Shown: piece after piece, positions 13,089 to 25,100 of the stretch
How positions within the stretch are numbered: the first letter of the stretch is position 1
Layout of the letters: each line of letters opens with the position of its first letter
Assembly (NCBI RefSeq): GCF_016801865.2
Contig: NC_068937.1
Location: forward strand, 28,049,241-28,113,240
Length of the DNA: 64,000 nt
Direction of reading: 5' to 3'
From: Culex pipiens pallens
Taxonomy: Eukaryota; Arthropoda; Insecta; Diptera; Culicidae
Translations under genes and position numbers: made by a program
Notes under the pieces: model-generated
The model's database searches: none
Seen by the model: only the letters and a program-made list of their open reading frames with translations
Told to the model about the DNA's origin: nothing

Positions 13089-13527
13089 TCAATTGTCCGT
13101 GCTGCCGGTGGAAACTGTCCACCGTCGGGTTGAACAAGGCATTCGAACTGATGCATCATGTATACAATCGACTTGTAGCCAACAAGATCCCCAACCGATG
13201 CTCGTAACATCGTAAGAAGCCAGCCGTGTGACAAAAAGTGAAGTGCATTCGGGCAGGTACTTTTTCCCCACATTGATGGATATTGTCCAATCGCCTAGAC
13301 TCACTCCGGATTTTGCACAGACATTCGTCGCAACAAACACTTCCCGTGCCGTTGGACTTAGTTCTACACTTAGAATTGATGCACGCAGTGATGCGACCTG
13401 TTCTCGGTGAATACCGTGGCCACTAGCAAATGGCCAAGCTCCAATGAGGGGTTTTTCATTTTTATGTGATTCACGGAACTTCCACGGTACATGGCGAAAA
13501 AACTCTTTTTGGCACAGGTTTTTTCAC
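13089..13527 (-). pseudogene. Unrecognised open frame, possible captured coding fragment
   Basis: About 146 codons are open on the minus strand within the hAT-like element, long for this composition. It includes the motifs PLIGAWPFASGHG and SPTAREVFVATNVCAKSG. Near its end a different frame continues in protein-like fashion (QFECLVQPDGGQFPPAARTI), which suggests a frameshift. There is no ATG at the start, and a stop lies just upstream, so an upstream exon or decay must be assumed. No family was recognised. It could be degraded transposase or captured host sequence. Confidence 0.3.
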
Positions 13528-14150
13528 CGAGCGTCATGTTATTGGATGAAACGTTTTTCATGCATCCATTGGGTTGACGTTTGGCGTCGTGTTTGCCATT
13601 TATTTACACAATGCTTCATAGTTTCGTAGCATGCGTTGACCATAAAACGAAGATTTTGAAGGAATCCGGCGCCGCCGGATAAATCTGCGTTGCGCAAGCT
13701 CAGGGTTGAACGTATAACCATGAACCCTTAGAGAAAAATGTTCCTTGGACCACCCCCGACACGGCTACCTAGTGTAAGTGTGGACTAAAGTTTGTCGCTT
13801 AGCTTGTAGAAGCGTTTGAAGTAAAATCGCGCATTTCCCATAGTAATTTCCATGTAAACTTTAACCCCCGAGCGACAAGCCAGTTTTCAACCAAATGCGC
13901 TCAAACTTGGTATGAGAGTCCCTATGGGTACCCCCTACAAAATGGCCCTTATTTCAGCCGGATCCAAGCACTTTCGAAAAAAATGACCCATCCTAGTACA
14001 CATGTCTACATACAGCCAAACACACAGACATTTGCTCAGCTGGTGGTTCTGAGTCGATATGTACAAATGAAGGTTGGTCTAGGAGGTCTAACTAAAAAGT
14101 TTGTTTTTCGAGTGATTTTATAGCCTTTCATCAGTAACGTGAGGAAGGCA

Positions 14151-17100
14151 AAAACATCCTTAAATTTCTTTAAAATAAATAACATCCTAAATCACATCCT
14201 ATGCGAGAAATTCATAAAAAGTAGAATCAGTAAAACAAAATAAAACTGTTTTTTTCCTCATGATTTTCATTGAATGAGAAATTTGAGTAAATAGTAAAAA
14301 AAATCAGCCAAAATTTCATTTAGAGCATTGTTTTTAACATTTATTTTTGAAAATACATTGCAAATGGCTTAACAAATGTCTAACAACACAATACAACAAT
14401 ATTCAAATCAAATTTAATAAATTGTTTAATAAATTTTATAAAAATAAAAATTGCTCAAACTGCTTCGGATCACGTTTTTTCTCTTTTTTGAAATTTGGTG
14501 TTATAAAGAACAATTGTGAACGTGTTATAACATGCTTTAAACTTAACATTGTTTTATCCCTAGCATGTTACAACCAAAACGTATTTCACAGGAACTTTTT
14601 GTCAAACATGGTAAAAAACAGTTTCTTTAAAAATTAGTTCAAAAATCACCCTTTAAAAAAATGTGAATTGTTTGAATGAAAAATCTATGTTTAAATACAC
14701 TAAGGAGCAATCTGACAGTCAAATATTTCGGATTTCGTAGCATTCCCTGGTTTTTTATAAAATTTCACGGCCAAGGGTGAATTCATGGATTACGCGGCTT
14801 CCGTGAAATCAAGAAAAATTCCTAGCCCTGCTGATCAATGTAAAATTTAAAATGGTTAAAAATTTGCAAATAAAAAACGAGAATTTATTAAACTCATTGC
14901 AGAATAAAATTCACGTTAATGAAATAAACCACAAACATTATGTTCAAAAAGTATGTAAAGTTTTAAAAAATTGAGATTTTTAAATATCTGGCATCCCCCT
15001 GTCGAGAAATATTACTACATTAGGCTGGTACAAATTTTCAAAGTTGTCTCGAAAAATCAGGGGGCAAAAAAATATTTTTTTTTTAAGTTTATGTCCCTCG
15101 ACTCTGACCAAAGTCGAGGAGTGGGGGCAAAAAATAAAAATTGAATTTACGAGCCACGGTTTTAACATTTGAAAGAAAGAAGTTTTTAAAAATGCATTAT
15201 ACACCTGTCCAGTTGTTTTGCAGTTATTAGTTTCCAAAATACCTAAGCTTTGACGAAAATTTATTTTTTTTGCCAAAAATAAAGTTCTTGCGGTGCTGTA
15301 CATTGGAATTTCATAAAAATTCAAAATATTTTAAATCCATCCCAAACATGCTAAAAATGATTGTCAATGCAGAAAAATGCGTTTTAAATTGTTTCCAGTT
15401 GATTTGACTCTTATTTGCATTAAAATTTTGAAGTTTTTTGATTTTTTTGGACCCCTGATTTTTTGGACCATTTTTGAAGGGGGGGGGGCGACATAAACTT
15501 TGAATAATATTTGAAACGGCCTAATTATTGATTAATAAAATTTCATTTTCTTAAGTAAGTTTTTAAAAATTACTTTTACTCTTGTTAAAACAAATCTATT
15601 AGCTGTAACAGTTTCTACATGGATATGATGTAAAACAAAACTCTTTAAAGAACACATAATTAAATTGATCAGCAATAAAAACTGAATTCATCTGATTTTA
15701 TTTTTAAAGTACTTTGGCAAAAGATCTGAAATTCTGGGAACACTGCCAAAAAAGATACAGAAGGGTTGGGAACTTTGGCAATTTGATACCTTAATTTTTC
15801 AAGAAAAAAAGTTTTTTTATCTTTTAATTTCAAAATGGCGTTTTTTGACGTTTCCAATTGTAAGACTTGAAATGTTAATCTCTCAATATTTGTTTTTCGA
15901 AAATTAAAAATCGATGCAATACTTTCCAAAATGAAATTTCAAAACAAGTTAAAGGATTTGTTCTGCTTTAAAAAAATGTCCAGTGTGTTTTTCTCCATGA
16001 AATGTTTAAAATTTAAATACAGAACATTGAAAAAATCCCGAAAATGCCAATTACTTGAAAACGGAGCCCTTAAAAAAATATTTTGCTGTTTTAATTTTAT
16101 GTTGCATTCGGAAATTATTTTTTGAATTTAATTTGACAATACGGTTGATCTTATCAAAAAAAATCATAATTCCGGAATAAGATTTTCATATGTTTGACAA
16201 AAGGTCACAAAATGTTGAATGGACTAAAGGTCGAATTTCTTTAGTGCTTTTATCATTAATATTTGTGATACAATTTTGAAATTTTAATTTACTAACTGAT
16301 TTTTCTATGAAATTTCAAAAGGGTGACAATAACTTTGAAGAATATTTGCAATTGCCTTATCATTTGACCATTGGGCAACAAAGAAAAATATATATAAAAA
16401 TTGAAACAAGCCGTTGTCTCAACATTTGAATGAAGAAAGTTTTTTAAAAAGTATACAATTTGACGGAATTAAAAAATTAAGCAAAAACAAAACTTCTGTG
16501 GTACTTAACACAGGAAATTTTCAAAATTCAAAAGATTTTTGAATAAAATCAAACAAGCTAAAGATGATTAAAAACTCAGGGGAATGCATTTTCAATTGAT
16601 TTCAGCTTATTGTACTCGAATTTCCATTGAAATTTTTATTTTAAAAATTGTCCCCTGATTTTGTTTGTAAGATAAAATGTTACAAAAATATGAAGTCTGA
16701 GTATTTTGTACATGTCTCAATGCACATATTTAATGTTTGAAAATTCACAAAAATATTACAGAATATTTTTCGACATTCGACCTTTTGCCCTTTCAAAGAT
16801 ATGTCCTTTCGACTTTTTGTCCACTTTCGACCTATTGTCCATTCGACCTTATGTCTTTCGACCTTTTGGTATTCGACTTTTTGTCCATTCGACTTTTTGT
16901 CACACATCCTATAAAAAAACAGATTGAAAAGTGGCTAGCAAAATGTTCAAAAATACACTAAATTTGTAGAAGATTATGATTAATGTTTATTAATAACGTC
17001 CAAAATTATCAAAAACGATAGATTTGGCTAGTTAAATGCAAATACAACTTCTAAAAATGAAAAAAAAAAATCAAGGGAAATAACATTTATTCTTGAACAT

Positions 17101-17830
17101 AAATTGCTAGAAATAACTACCTGAAACAGAAGATTTTTTTGAAAAAATAGACTTCAGAGGGTTAAGGGAACAACATCAGGTAGTAAAAACCCAAACACGA
17201 ACCTACAGGTTTGAAAATTTCTAGCCTGACAGTAAAAAATTGCATGATAAAGTATTAATGATTTGCTGAAATTATTTTTCTTGCCAAGTTTTTCGTCAAT
17301 TACCAAAAATTCAAAATTTATAAAAAGAGTCTAAATTGTATTAAATATGCATAAATAAGCGTGCATCCATACTATTTTTAAGTCAATTTTACACTAATTT
17401 TATCTTTTTTTTTTGATGAAAATTGCAATATTAGTCTGTAATCCCCCCCCCTGATTTTTTGGTTAATTTGGAAGGGCAAAAACTTGAAATAAAATTTGCT
17501 ATGGCCTTAGAAAACATAATGTTCGATTATTAAGTTATGCACTGTTCAACTCTTAAAAATATTTTTATTTAAATAACTATCTGCATTACTTCACCTGATC
17601 CTACTTTAAAAAGGAAAGATATTTTGATGAGTCACAATTTCTGCAAATTATTACTTTTTTACTCTCTTTTTTCAAAAAACTTTTAAATATAGTCGAAATA
17701 GAGGTCTGATCAACTGAAAACAATAATAATATTTAAGCATGTTTTGGCTCGTATAAAAATATTTTGAATTTTTGTAAAATTTCTATATACAGTACGGCTT
17801 TGGACTGTTATTTTTTGATTTGAAACCCCC
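14151..17830. repeat. A+T-rich region with diverged copies of one dispersed repeat
   Basis: Copies of a related repeat lie at about 14990-15520, 16330-16665 and 17270-17510. Each has a CCCCTGATTTT block and most have AACATTTGAA followed by AAAATGCAT. A fourth copy is at about 31190-31500. They are heavily diverged and their ends cannot be placed. No coding region was found; the frames here are Phe/Lys/Asn-rich reading of A+T-rich DNA. Confidence 0.5.
16776..16900. repeat. Short degenerate tandem repeat, TTCGACCTTTTGTC type
   Basis: About eight imperfect 13-17-bp units, alternating TTCGACCTTT/TTCGACTTTT with TGTC(C/T)A. Related units in the opposite orientation (GACAAAAGGTC, GGTCGAATTT) lie at about 16195-16235, so the cluster is partly inverted. 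Confidence 0.7.
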
Positions 17831-18660
17831 ATTTTGTTAAAAATTCATAAAAATGATCCTCACCACACCACTGACACTTCTTCCCCAACCCATCCAAATC
17901 TCTCGATCCTAGTCCAGGTCCCAGGAAGCTTCCGTAATGATTCAAAAGCGAAGATAACGAAGAATGGAGTCATTACCGATAAGAAAAAAATCCTCGTCCC
18001 CGTTCCGCTTCCGCTTACCTTGGTTATGAAGGCAACAGATCCCATGCTTAATGCCCTCAAAAGAAGAAGACGAAAAAAAAGAAGCTTTTCGCTGAGCCAT
18101 CATTTTATACCCAAAACGAGCTCTCTTCGCCGGTGCTGATGGTTCCACCAGGAAGGAATACGGAAGCACACCTGTCTCTAGTGTTTCCTTCTCGGAGAAG
18201 CTTTCTTTTTTTCTGATCCGTATCTCAAGATAACCTTTTCGTCAAGCTCTTGAAGCTTTTTTTTTCAGGAAAATCCTGCCCCTCTTTATGTAACCTAGAT
18301 TTCTTAGTGACCGCCGCCGCCGCGGTATAAATCCGGTTCATGATGGGATTATGCTTCGGCCAGTGTGCACCGTAGAGTTGGAGAACTTATCTTATCTTGG
18401 AATCCGGAATAACGACCCCGTTTCGAGGGGTTTTCCCCATTTGGACACACACATTTGGCACCGGTTTCTCGTCAAATAAATATAAGGCCTTATTACGGGG
18501 TTCTTGTGGAAAATCTGGACGACGCGAGGAAGTCGTTAGTGAGAGAGGATTAATTTGGGGTGACATAAGATGAGATTCTTTAAAGTTGGTTAATTGCTAT
18601 GAAAAATGGGTTCCTACCGCTGAACTGATGTATTTTTTGTTTTTTTTTGTTATGTTACTT
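17831..18660. other. Unique-looking DNA with a TATA-like site
   Basis: Composition is more balanced than upstream. A GC-rich stretch (CCGCCGCCGCCGCGG) leads straight into TATAAATCC at about 18326-18334, which resembles a core promoter. No transcription unit with a convincing frame follows, so this is only a weak hint. Frames at 17834-18169 overlap on both strands and have no recognisable domain. Confidence 0.35.
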
Positions 18661-18725
18661 TTTTTGCTTTTTTGCTTTTTTGCTTTTTTGCTTTTTTGCT
18701 TTTTTGCTTTTTTGCTTTTTTGCTT
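18661..18725. repeat. Octamer array (GCTTTTTT)n, about 7 copies
   Basis: Tandem GCTTTTTT units. The same unit forms the 591-bp array at 40113-40703 and, in reverse orientation, the array at 52455-52550. Confidence 0.95.
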
Positions 18726-18832
18726 CGTGGTACACTTCCGACTCAAAGAATTTTCCAACTCTATAACAAGACAGAGAATCGAGGTCACTTCTTTAATTCT
18801 TACAACAAGTCGTTACAAGTCCTATTCAAATC

Positions 18833-18854
18833 ATCGATAATCGAGTTTGGACTG
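18833..18854. repeat. Solo end of the Tc1-like MITE family
   Basis: GATAATCGAGTTTGGACTG matches the right end of the MITE at 42981-43280 with one substitution and is followed by TA. No left end was found nearby. Confidence 0.6.
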
Positions 18855-18899
18855 TATTTGAATATACCTGAGCTTTGTGAAATTTTAGAAAATATTTCC

Positions 18900-20274
18900 A
18901 AAAATAACTAATTTTGAATAAGCGTACAAATATCATTTTCTACCCTCTACCAATCTATATCGAGAAAAAACACCCACATTCATTCCACACCCGCACCCGC
19001 ACCACCACCCCTGCAGGGTTCCCTGTTGCTCGTTTTGCGGCGCGGCAAAAAGTGTGAATAAAAGTTAATTTGCGATTACCGAAATAACAGCCGCCACGTG
19101 CCCGAACCCAATTGGCTGCTCTGGATCCGAAAATCCCCCGAAAATTCAAAACAAAACGTGTCGCGCGCTCTAATCCTTTGTTGTTTCGTCGTATCGATTT
19201 ACGATTGATGATGATGGTGTGCGTGCCTGCAGCCGCTGTCAAAAAGGTTATTTTACGAAATTTGCACGCCGAGGGATTTCGGGGTCGGGGCACGATTTTC
19301 CCAGAAAAAGGGTCTCTCGTTGGGAAATGCACGCATATTTTCCCATCCCATGGCCAACGTGGCCACGTGGTCGAAAATGGCCAACGGCTACTGCGTCTGC
19401 GACGCAATGACAGACGAGGGGTCCGCCACGCTGACCGACCGAGGGGTGCGCCAACTTGATTGGAAGTCTCTCTCACTCAAAATGGAAAGAAAACAGCTCG
19501 GCACTCCCGGAGACAGAAATGGTATTATTCTTTCATTTAAATTTCCAAATTAATGGAAAATAGCTTGCGAAAAAAATGGGAACAAAGTGGGCGATTGTTT
19601 CTTTCCCACGGGAGTGCTAGGAATTTTCTCTTAACTTTTCCGTTAATGAAAATACACTGAAATAACTTTTCCATTTCTTAATGGCACCTTTTTGCGGGCG
19701 AAAACGCGAGATTGAATGATGAATTGAGCGCGTTATTTACGCGATTTTTTCTCCGCTGTCACACGGCTGTCAAACAAAGACACAATCTTTCGCGCAAATT
19801 TGAAAGCCATTTTGAAGTCAATTTAACTTTTCCACCGGTCGCGAACGCGTTCCCGTTTTTTTCCCCTCGCTTTTTTTGGGAGGCTGTGTAACTTTTTGAC
19901 AGCTGCTGAGCCAAACTTTGCGGTGTTTTGGTTCCAGCTTTTTCGCCTCTTATTCTTTTTGTGTCCTGACGAGGAGGGGATGGAAATAACAGCTACTCCA
20001 AAGATGTCTAAGAACTTTTTGCCTCACCAAGACAAAGTTTCGCTCTGGGCGATTTTTAATTTGTCAATTACTCCTTTAAATTGGCTTTTAAAAATTTTTC
20101 CAACCCCGCACTTGGAAGTTTGCCGCAGACAATGTCCGTCTGAGAGGTTCTGAAAGGAGTTGGGTAAATATTTTCACTGGAACTATTCTGGCGTGACGGT
20201 TCTTGATGTATACCGGAGCTGATAAGGTGACATTGGAAAAAAAAACAATTCAACATAAGCAAATAATGCTAATT
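18900..20274. other. Relatively GC-rich unique DNA
   Basis: The stretch from 18955 to 19500 is among the least A+T-rich in the window. It contains overlapping frames on both strands (up to 173 codons, minus) with Arg-rich, low-information translations typical of GC-rich noncoding DNA. A regulatory or conserved noncoding role is possible, but there is no direct evidence. No gene is called. Confidence 0.4.
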
Positions 20275-20286
20275 AATTCGACAAAA

Positions 20287-20505
20287 ACGAAACGAAACTA
20301 TTGGCACTACGCCCCCCGGGGCATGGCCTTCCTCTAACGTGGGATTTCTGCTCCAGCGCCTCTGACGAGACAGGAGAAACCGGGACCGACGTTTTACTTC
20401 ACCATCCGATAGAAGCTCAGTGGATAAGGCGGGAATCGAACCCGCGTCTCATAGCATCATCGGGATCGGCAGCCGAAGCCGCTACCCCTGCGCCACGAGA
20501 CCCAC
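20287..20505 (-). mobile_element. tRNA-derived SINE with 12-bp target-site duplication
   Basis: The minus-strand head carries an A box (GTGGCGCAGGGGTAGCGG, 20496-20479) and a B box (GGGTTCGATTCCCG, 20443-20430) in tRNA spacing. The putative anticodon loop TTCGGCT suggests tRNA-Pro(CGG) ancestry but is atypical. A core at 20415-20382 follows, then a body ending in a GTTTCGTTTCGT tail. The perfect direct repeat AATTCGACAAAA flanks it at 20275-20286 and 20506-20517. The 219-bp length is usual for a SINE. Clean ends and a perfect duplication suggest a fairly recent insertion. Confidence 0.85.
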
Positions 20506-20517
20506 AATTCGACAAAA

Positions 20518-20838
20518 TTATATATATTTTAAAGGCATTTTATAAATCTGGTTTTGGATAACTGTAACATGTTTTAGAATTTGCGAATCTTTGTCCAACT
20601 AATCATTATGACTTTAGTGTAAATTATTGCAATTCAGTTGTGAAACTACTTACTTTAATTATCATTCCCAAAAGACGAAAAAGACCTCATTTCATTGCCA
20701 AGAACAACAGTAGAGACAAGAACTTTTCAGCATCCATTTAAGGTTTTGGAGATTTACACTTATCTGACGGCTAATAACATTTGAAGAATTGTAGCAATTC
20801 GCAATTTTGATGGCAAATTAACTAAAAAGATATCATCT
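20518..20838. other. A+T-rich spacer
   Basis: No feature was recognised between the SINE and the following foldback element. Confidence 0.5.
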
Positions 20839-22125
20839 GAGCAATTCTCTGAGATTTCGATCATTCGATTTTTTTTGTATTTTTTAATCCGACTGAAACT
20901 TTTTTGGTGCCTTCGGTATGCCCAAAGAAGCCTTTTTGCATGATTAGTTTGTCCATATAATTTTCCATACAAATTTGGCAGCTGGTCCATACAAAAATGA
21001 TATGTGAAAATTCAAAAATCTGTATCTTTTGAAGGAATTTTTTGATCGATTTGGTGTCTTCGGCAAAGTTGTAGGTATGGATAAGGACTACACTGAAAAA
21101 ATATGATACACGGTAAAAACTTGGTGATTTTTAATTTCACTATTTGTCAATAAAACCTGATTTGAAAAAAAAACACTTTTTTATTATTTTCTTATATGTT
21201 TTAGGAGACATCAAATGCCAACTTTTCAGAAATTTCCAGATCGGGCAAAAAATGTTTGACCGAGTTATGATATTTTGAATCAATACTGGTTTTTTTTTTT
21301 TAAATCGAAATATTGGTTGCACAAATTTTTCAACTTCATTTTTCGATCGAATTGAATTTGCAATCAAAAAGTACTTTAGTGAAATTTAAAAAAAATAGTC
21401 GCTGTTATTATATTTTTTTAAACTAGTGCCCATGTTTGCCCGATTTTGAGAATTTTTTTGGAGAGCTGAAAAAATCCTGTATATTTTGCTTTTTTAACTT
21501 TGTTGATACGACCCTTAGGCGCTGAGATATTGTCATTCAAAGATTTAAAAACAGGAAAATTAATGTTTTCTAAGTCTCACCCAAACAACCCACCATTTTC
21601 TAATGTCGATATCTCAGCAACAAATGGTCCGATTTTCAATGTTAAAATATGAAACATTCTGAAATTTTCTGACCTTTTCGATTTTTTTTTCAATTTCTGT
21701 AAAATCAAGACTGACATTTCAAAAGGGCCAAACAATCAATATTACGCCCTTTTGAAATAATGCAAAAAATTAAAAATAGTGTTTTTTTGCAAATCAAGTT
21801 TTAGCGATAAAAAGTGAAATTAAAAATCACCAAACAAAAATTTTCTTGTATCATATTTTTTTAGTGTAGTCCATATCGATACCTACAACTTTGCCGAAGA
21901 CACCAAATCGATCAAAAAATTCGTACCAAAGATATAGATTTTTGAATTTTCATAAATCATTTTTGTATGGACAGCTGCCAAATTGGTATGGGAAATTTTA
22001 TAGACAAACTAATGATGCAAAATGGCCTCTTTGGTATACCGAAGGCACCAAAAAAGTTTCAGCTGGATTTAAAAATACAAAAATTAAAATTAAAGAAAAA
22101 ATACCGATTTCGTAGAGAATTGCTC
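20839..22125. mobile_element. 1.29-kb foldback element, copy 1 (4-bp target duplication)
   Basis: The ends are GAGCAATTCTC and GAGAATTGCTC, within inverted repeats of about 280 bp that share blocks such as GGTGCCTTCGGTATGCC and TTGGCAGCTG. The 4-bp repeat ATCT flanks both ends. A second full copy at 47305-48632 has the same ends and its own 4-bp duplication, TATT, so both ends and duplication length are supported twice. The interior is A+T-rich and does not encode a recognisable transposase. Four-base duplications are known for Sola-like and some mosquito MITE families; the superfamily is not settled. Confidence 0.8.
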
Positions 22126-22129
22126 ATCT

Positions 22130-25100
22130 ATGAAATATATTTCTAATAATGTACCAAAGGCAAACATACTGACCCTTATCAATCTGCGTTATTTGCATTA
22201 AGCTTAGAATGATTGATCTTGCATGCCTTAATCACAAAACTAAATTTTACTGAAATTGCACTATCAGCTTTCCCCTTAAATTCTACTCAACTGTCATTCC
22301 CGAAAAAACAAGTAATCATTACAACTGGTCATGTTTGCAGATTTAGGGGGGGAGAGTGGTTTGCAAAATAACTTATCATCTCGCCCTTTTAGACACTTTC
22401 ATCCTCCAGTACTCTGTTTATCAACAGAACCCATCGAACGATGACGCTGCTAATGCATCAATGCCGTCAAGATTAAGGGGGGGAAAACAGACACGAGCAA
22501 AGTGAACGTCACTTTCGATTAGAGGAAAGTTTGGGCCAAAGTGGGCAAACGTCGAATGTGCGCTTCAATTATTAACAATCCAATTTGATTCTTTGGCCAG
22601 TTCGACCGAACAGTGTCCCCGCTTTTTGGAACTAACTCACTTTTATTAGTAAAAGGGGGAGGGGTAAGGGGAATGTTAGTTGGAGCAAGAATCAAGAAGT
22701 AATTTACCATGGATTTGTACATGTGCCCAGAAGAATCATGAATTTGGCAAAAGTGACCAGTCATGCCATGTTACCGACACAATGAATCTTCCCCTCTATT
22801 TATGGTCATTGCTGCCAAGGGGGTGCTTCAAAAACATTGTTTTGGTTGTGTCATTGACATCAATTCTATTTAAAACTGAGTTTTACTCATAAAATTTGTT
22901 GAGTACAAGTTCAATTTATTTTCAAAGAAAGCTGATAAAAAATAAAACGTTTTTTTTATTTTTTTCGAATAAGCCAATAGTTTAATTTTTTTCAAGATTG
23001 TGTCCTCATCCAAACTTCCTCTAAAAAAAAGACATTTTTTCTGTCGTGAGAATCTCAGCAAAAGTGTTCAGTGTTTACAAATCCCGTGTGACAATCTCTT
23101 TTTTTCCCACATTCACAATCATGTCATGGATTACTTTTAATTTCCCAGAATTACTTGTACTTACAAAAACTACACGGAATTACTAAAAATAATAAGAATT
23201 TCTTGGCATCACAGAATTTTTAATTATGTTAAAATATTTCGTTATTGTGTGTTGTGCGTTGGTTTTCCCTTTGAAGAATTAACAGTAGTTATAAGAATTA
23301 CTGCTTTACTGAGATAATGGGGAACTACTTGAATTACTGCGGAATAACTTGGTTATTCTGGAGTTTTACGAATAACAACAGAATTGCTGAATTATTTGTG
23401 ATTCTGGATTAGCTGCAATTTTTGTACGGTGCTGGAAATTTCTTGAAAATTATTAGGCAACAAATTGATTTAAAGGGTTTATCAGAATTATGTTTACCTC
23501 AGTTGTTTTTTATTGTTAAATAATTTTCTGAAGAATATTTTCGCAACAAAAACTTGGAATTATCATTAATTAATAAAATTATCAAGAATTGCTGGGATTA
23601 TTCCAGAATCACAGAATAAATCCGGGAATTAACTTTTTGCGATGAGAAATTAATCAAATTCATTTACAATTAAACACATCAAATCCCGAAACTAATTTTT
23701 AATAGCAAATGAGAACAAATCATATTGTTTTCATTACTCATGTTCAAATGTTGTAAATAAACTTCGATTCTGTGTTTGTTAAAGGGAACTAATCTGTAAT
23801 GTGACTATGACTAGTTATCTATTTCTTAATATCCTTTTTGTTAAACTAATTGATTCGTTTTCTACAGCAATTATTAAAATGTTATTGTTTGTTTATGTAT
23901 CCGAAATATTTATTTTTATGCTTTATTCGCAATTTTCACGAAATTTAAAAAGTTGCCTGGAATTTTTGTCCCTTATTACGAGTCCTATTCCATGTTTCTG
24001 GATTTTTACTAAGACACATTTTCAAAAATGTCTAGCTCGAAACCGTGAAGAGATAGAAATTTAAAGTCAGATCATTTACCTAAAATTTAACTTTTTTTTC
24101 ATTCGAAAAAAGTAAAAAAAAAACGAAAGATTAGTTAGCTCGTATCTGCAATAACCCAGAGTGGTCTTTTATATTCAATATTCTATTAAATATATTAATT
24201 TTAAAATTACGTATTTTTTGTAACTTTCAAAATTTTTACAATGCTCAACAAAGAAGTAGAGAAGACAAAAATACAAACTTTGATGTGTACAAAAATGGAG
24301 TTTGTTCTCATGAATCACGAGTTATTACAATTATAGGATTAAAGGTTATCTCCTCTAAAACTCAACCGTGAACTTTTTAAAGTATTATTTGGAAATTACA
24401 GCAAATCTTGCTTAAGATTTTTTCTTGGGATAATTATTGTTTCATCTAATGGAGTTTATTTTTTTTTCAAAGGTTTTTTTGATAGTTTTTCCTTCTTCTG
24501 CTTATTCCATTGTTAGAATACCATAGTACATCAAAATGAATTGATGTTTAAACTATAGTTGAAAGGAACTCCAAAACTCTATTAGGTTTTAAGTAATACG
24601 AAATTGGTAACAGATTATCCGATAATAAAGTAATTTAATTGAGTCAAGAATGCTTTTTGTGTAAAGAACGGCAATATTATGTTCATTCCTCAATTTTAGA
24701 ATAATCCGCGCACTCTAATAATACTTAAGAACATTAAATTTACCATAACATGACATGTTTTTATCAATTTTATGCAGTTGAGTTACAGAATGGCAGCGTT
24801 TTGAATTTATATTTTTATTTGTGATAATACTTTTTGAATATTTTTAGAATGCTATGAAATCGGACGTTCAATTTGGTTTTCGACACCAGATTACTATCGA
24901 CACATTCTCCGGCAATGTACACCTTAGGATGAAATTTTGAAAAGCGTGTATGAGCTATTTGGATATTTTTCCTCGATTCTAGACTACTTGAAGTTTCAAA
25001 AATCATGGTTTTCATTAATTGATCATTTTAATATCATTATGTACAAGTTGGTTAAGTTATGCATCAATCGTGATAAAATCATCGTTTTAAAACACTTTTC

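Larger units (their letters stand above)
12065..13995. mobile_element. hAT-like DNA element with 431-bp terminal inverted repeats
   Basis: The ends read TAGGGTGGGTCATTTTTTTC and, inverted, TAGGATGGGTCATTTTTTTC. The inverted repeats extend over 12065-12495 and 13565-13995 with very few differences. The element is flanked by a perfect 8-bp direct repeat, GTACACAT, at 12057-12064 and 13996-14003. An 8-bp target duplication and termini fitting the hAT pattern YARNG point to the hAT superfamily; P-like elements also duplicate 8 bp and are the alternative. No transposase was recognised, so it is non-autonomous. The 1.07-kb interior is less A+T-rich than the surroundings and holds the frames described separately. 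Confidence 0.8.
11485..14150. repeat. Old dispersed mosquito repeat, split by a hAT-like insertion
   Basis: The left part starts with TTGGTGCCTTCCTCTC and the right part ends with CGTGAGGAAGGC. These inverted GCCTTCCTC ends resemble a very common culicine repeat (recognised from memory). A related end, TGGTGCCTTCCTCAC, occurs at about 42780. The element at 12065-13995 lies between the two halves, which rejoin cleanly at the duplicated GTACACAT. Confidence 0.55.

Noticed and set aside
18955..19476. A 173-codon minus-strand frame
   Set aside because: Arg-rich translation in a GC-rich stretch, with a comparable frame on the opposite strand and no domain; most likely noncoding.
20424..20503. A functional tRNA gene
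   Set aside because: The anticodon arm is imperfect, and the unit is the head of a 219-bp SINE with its own target duplication.
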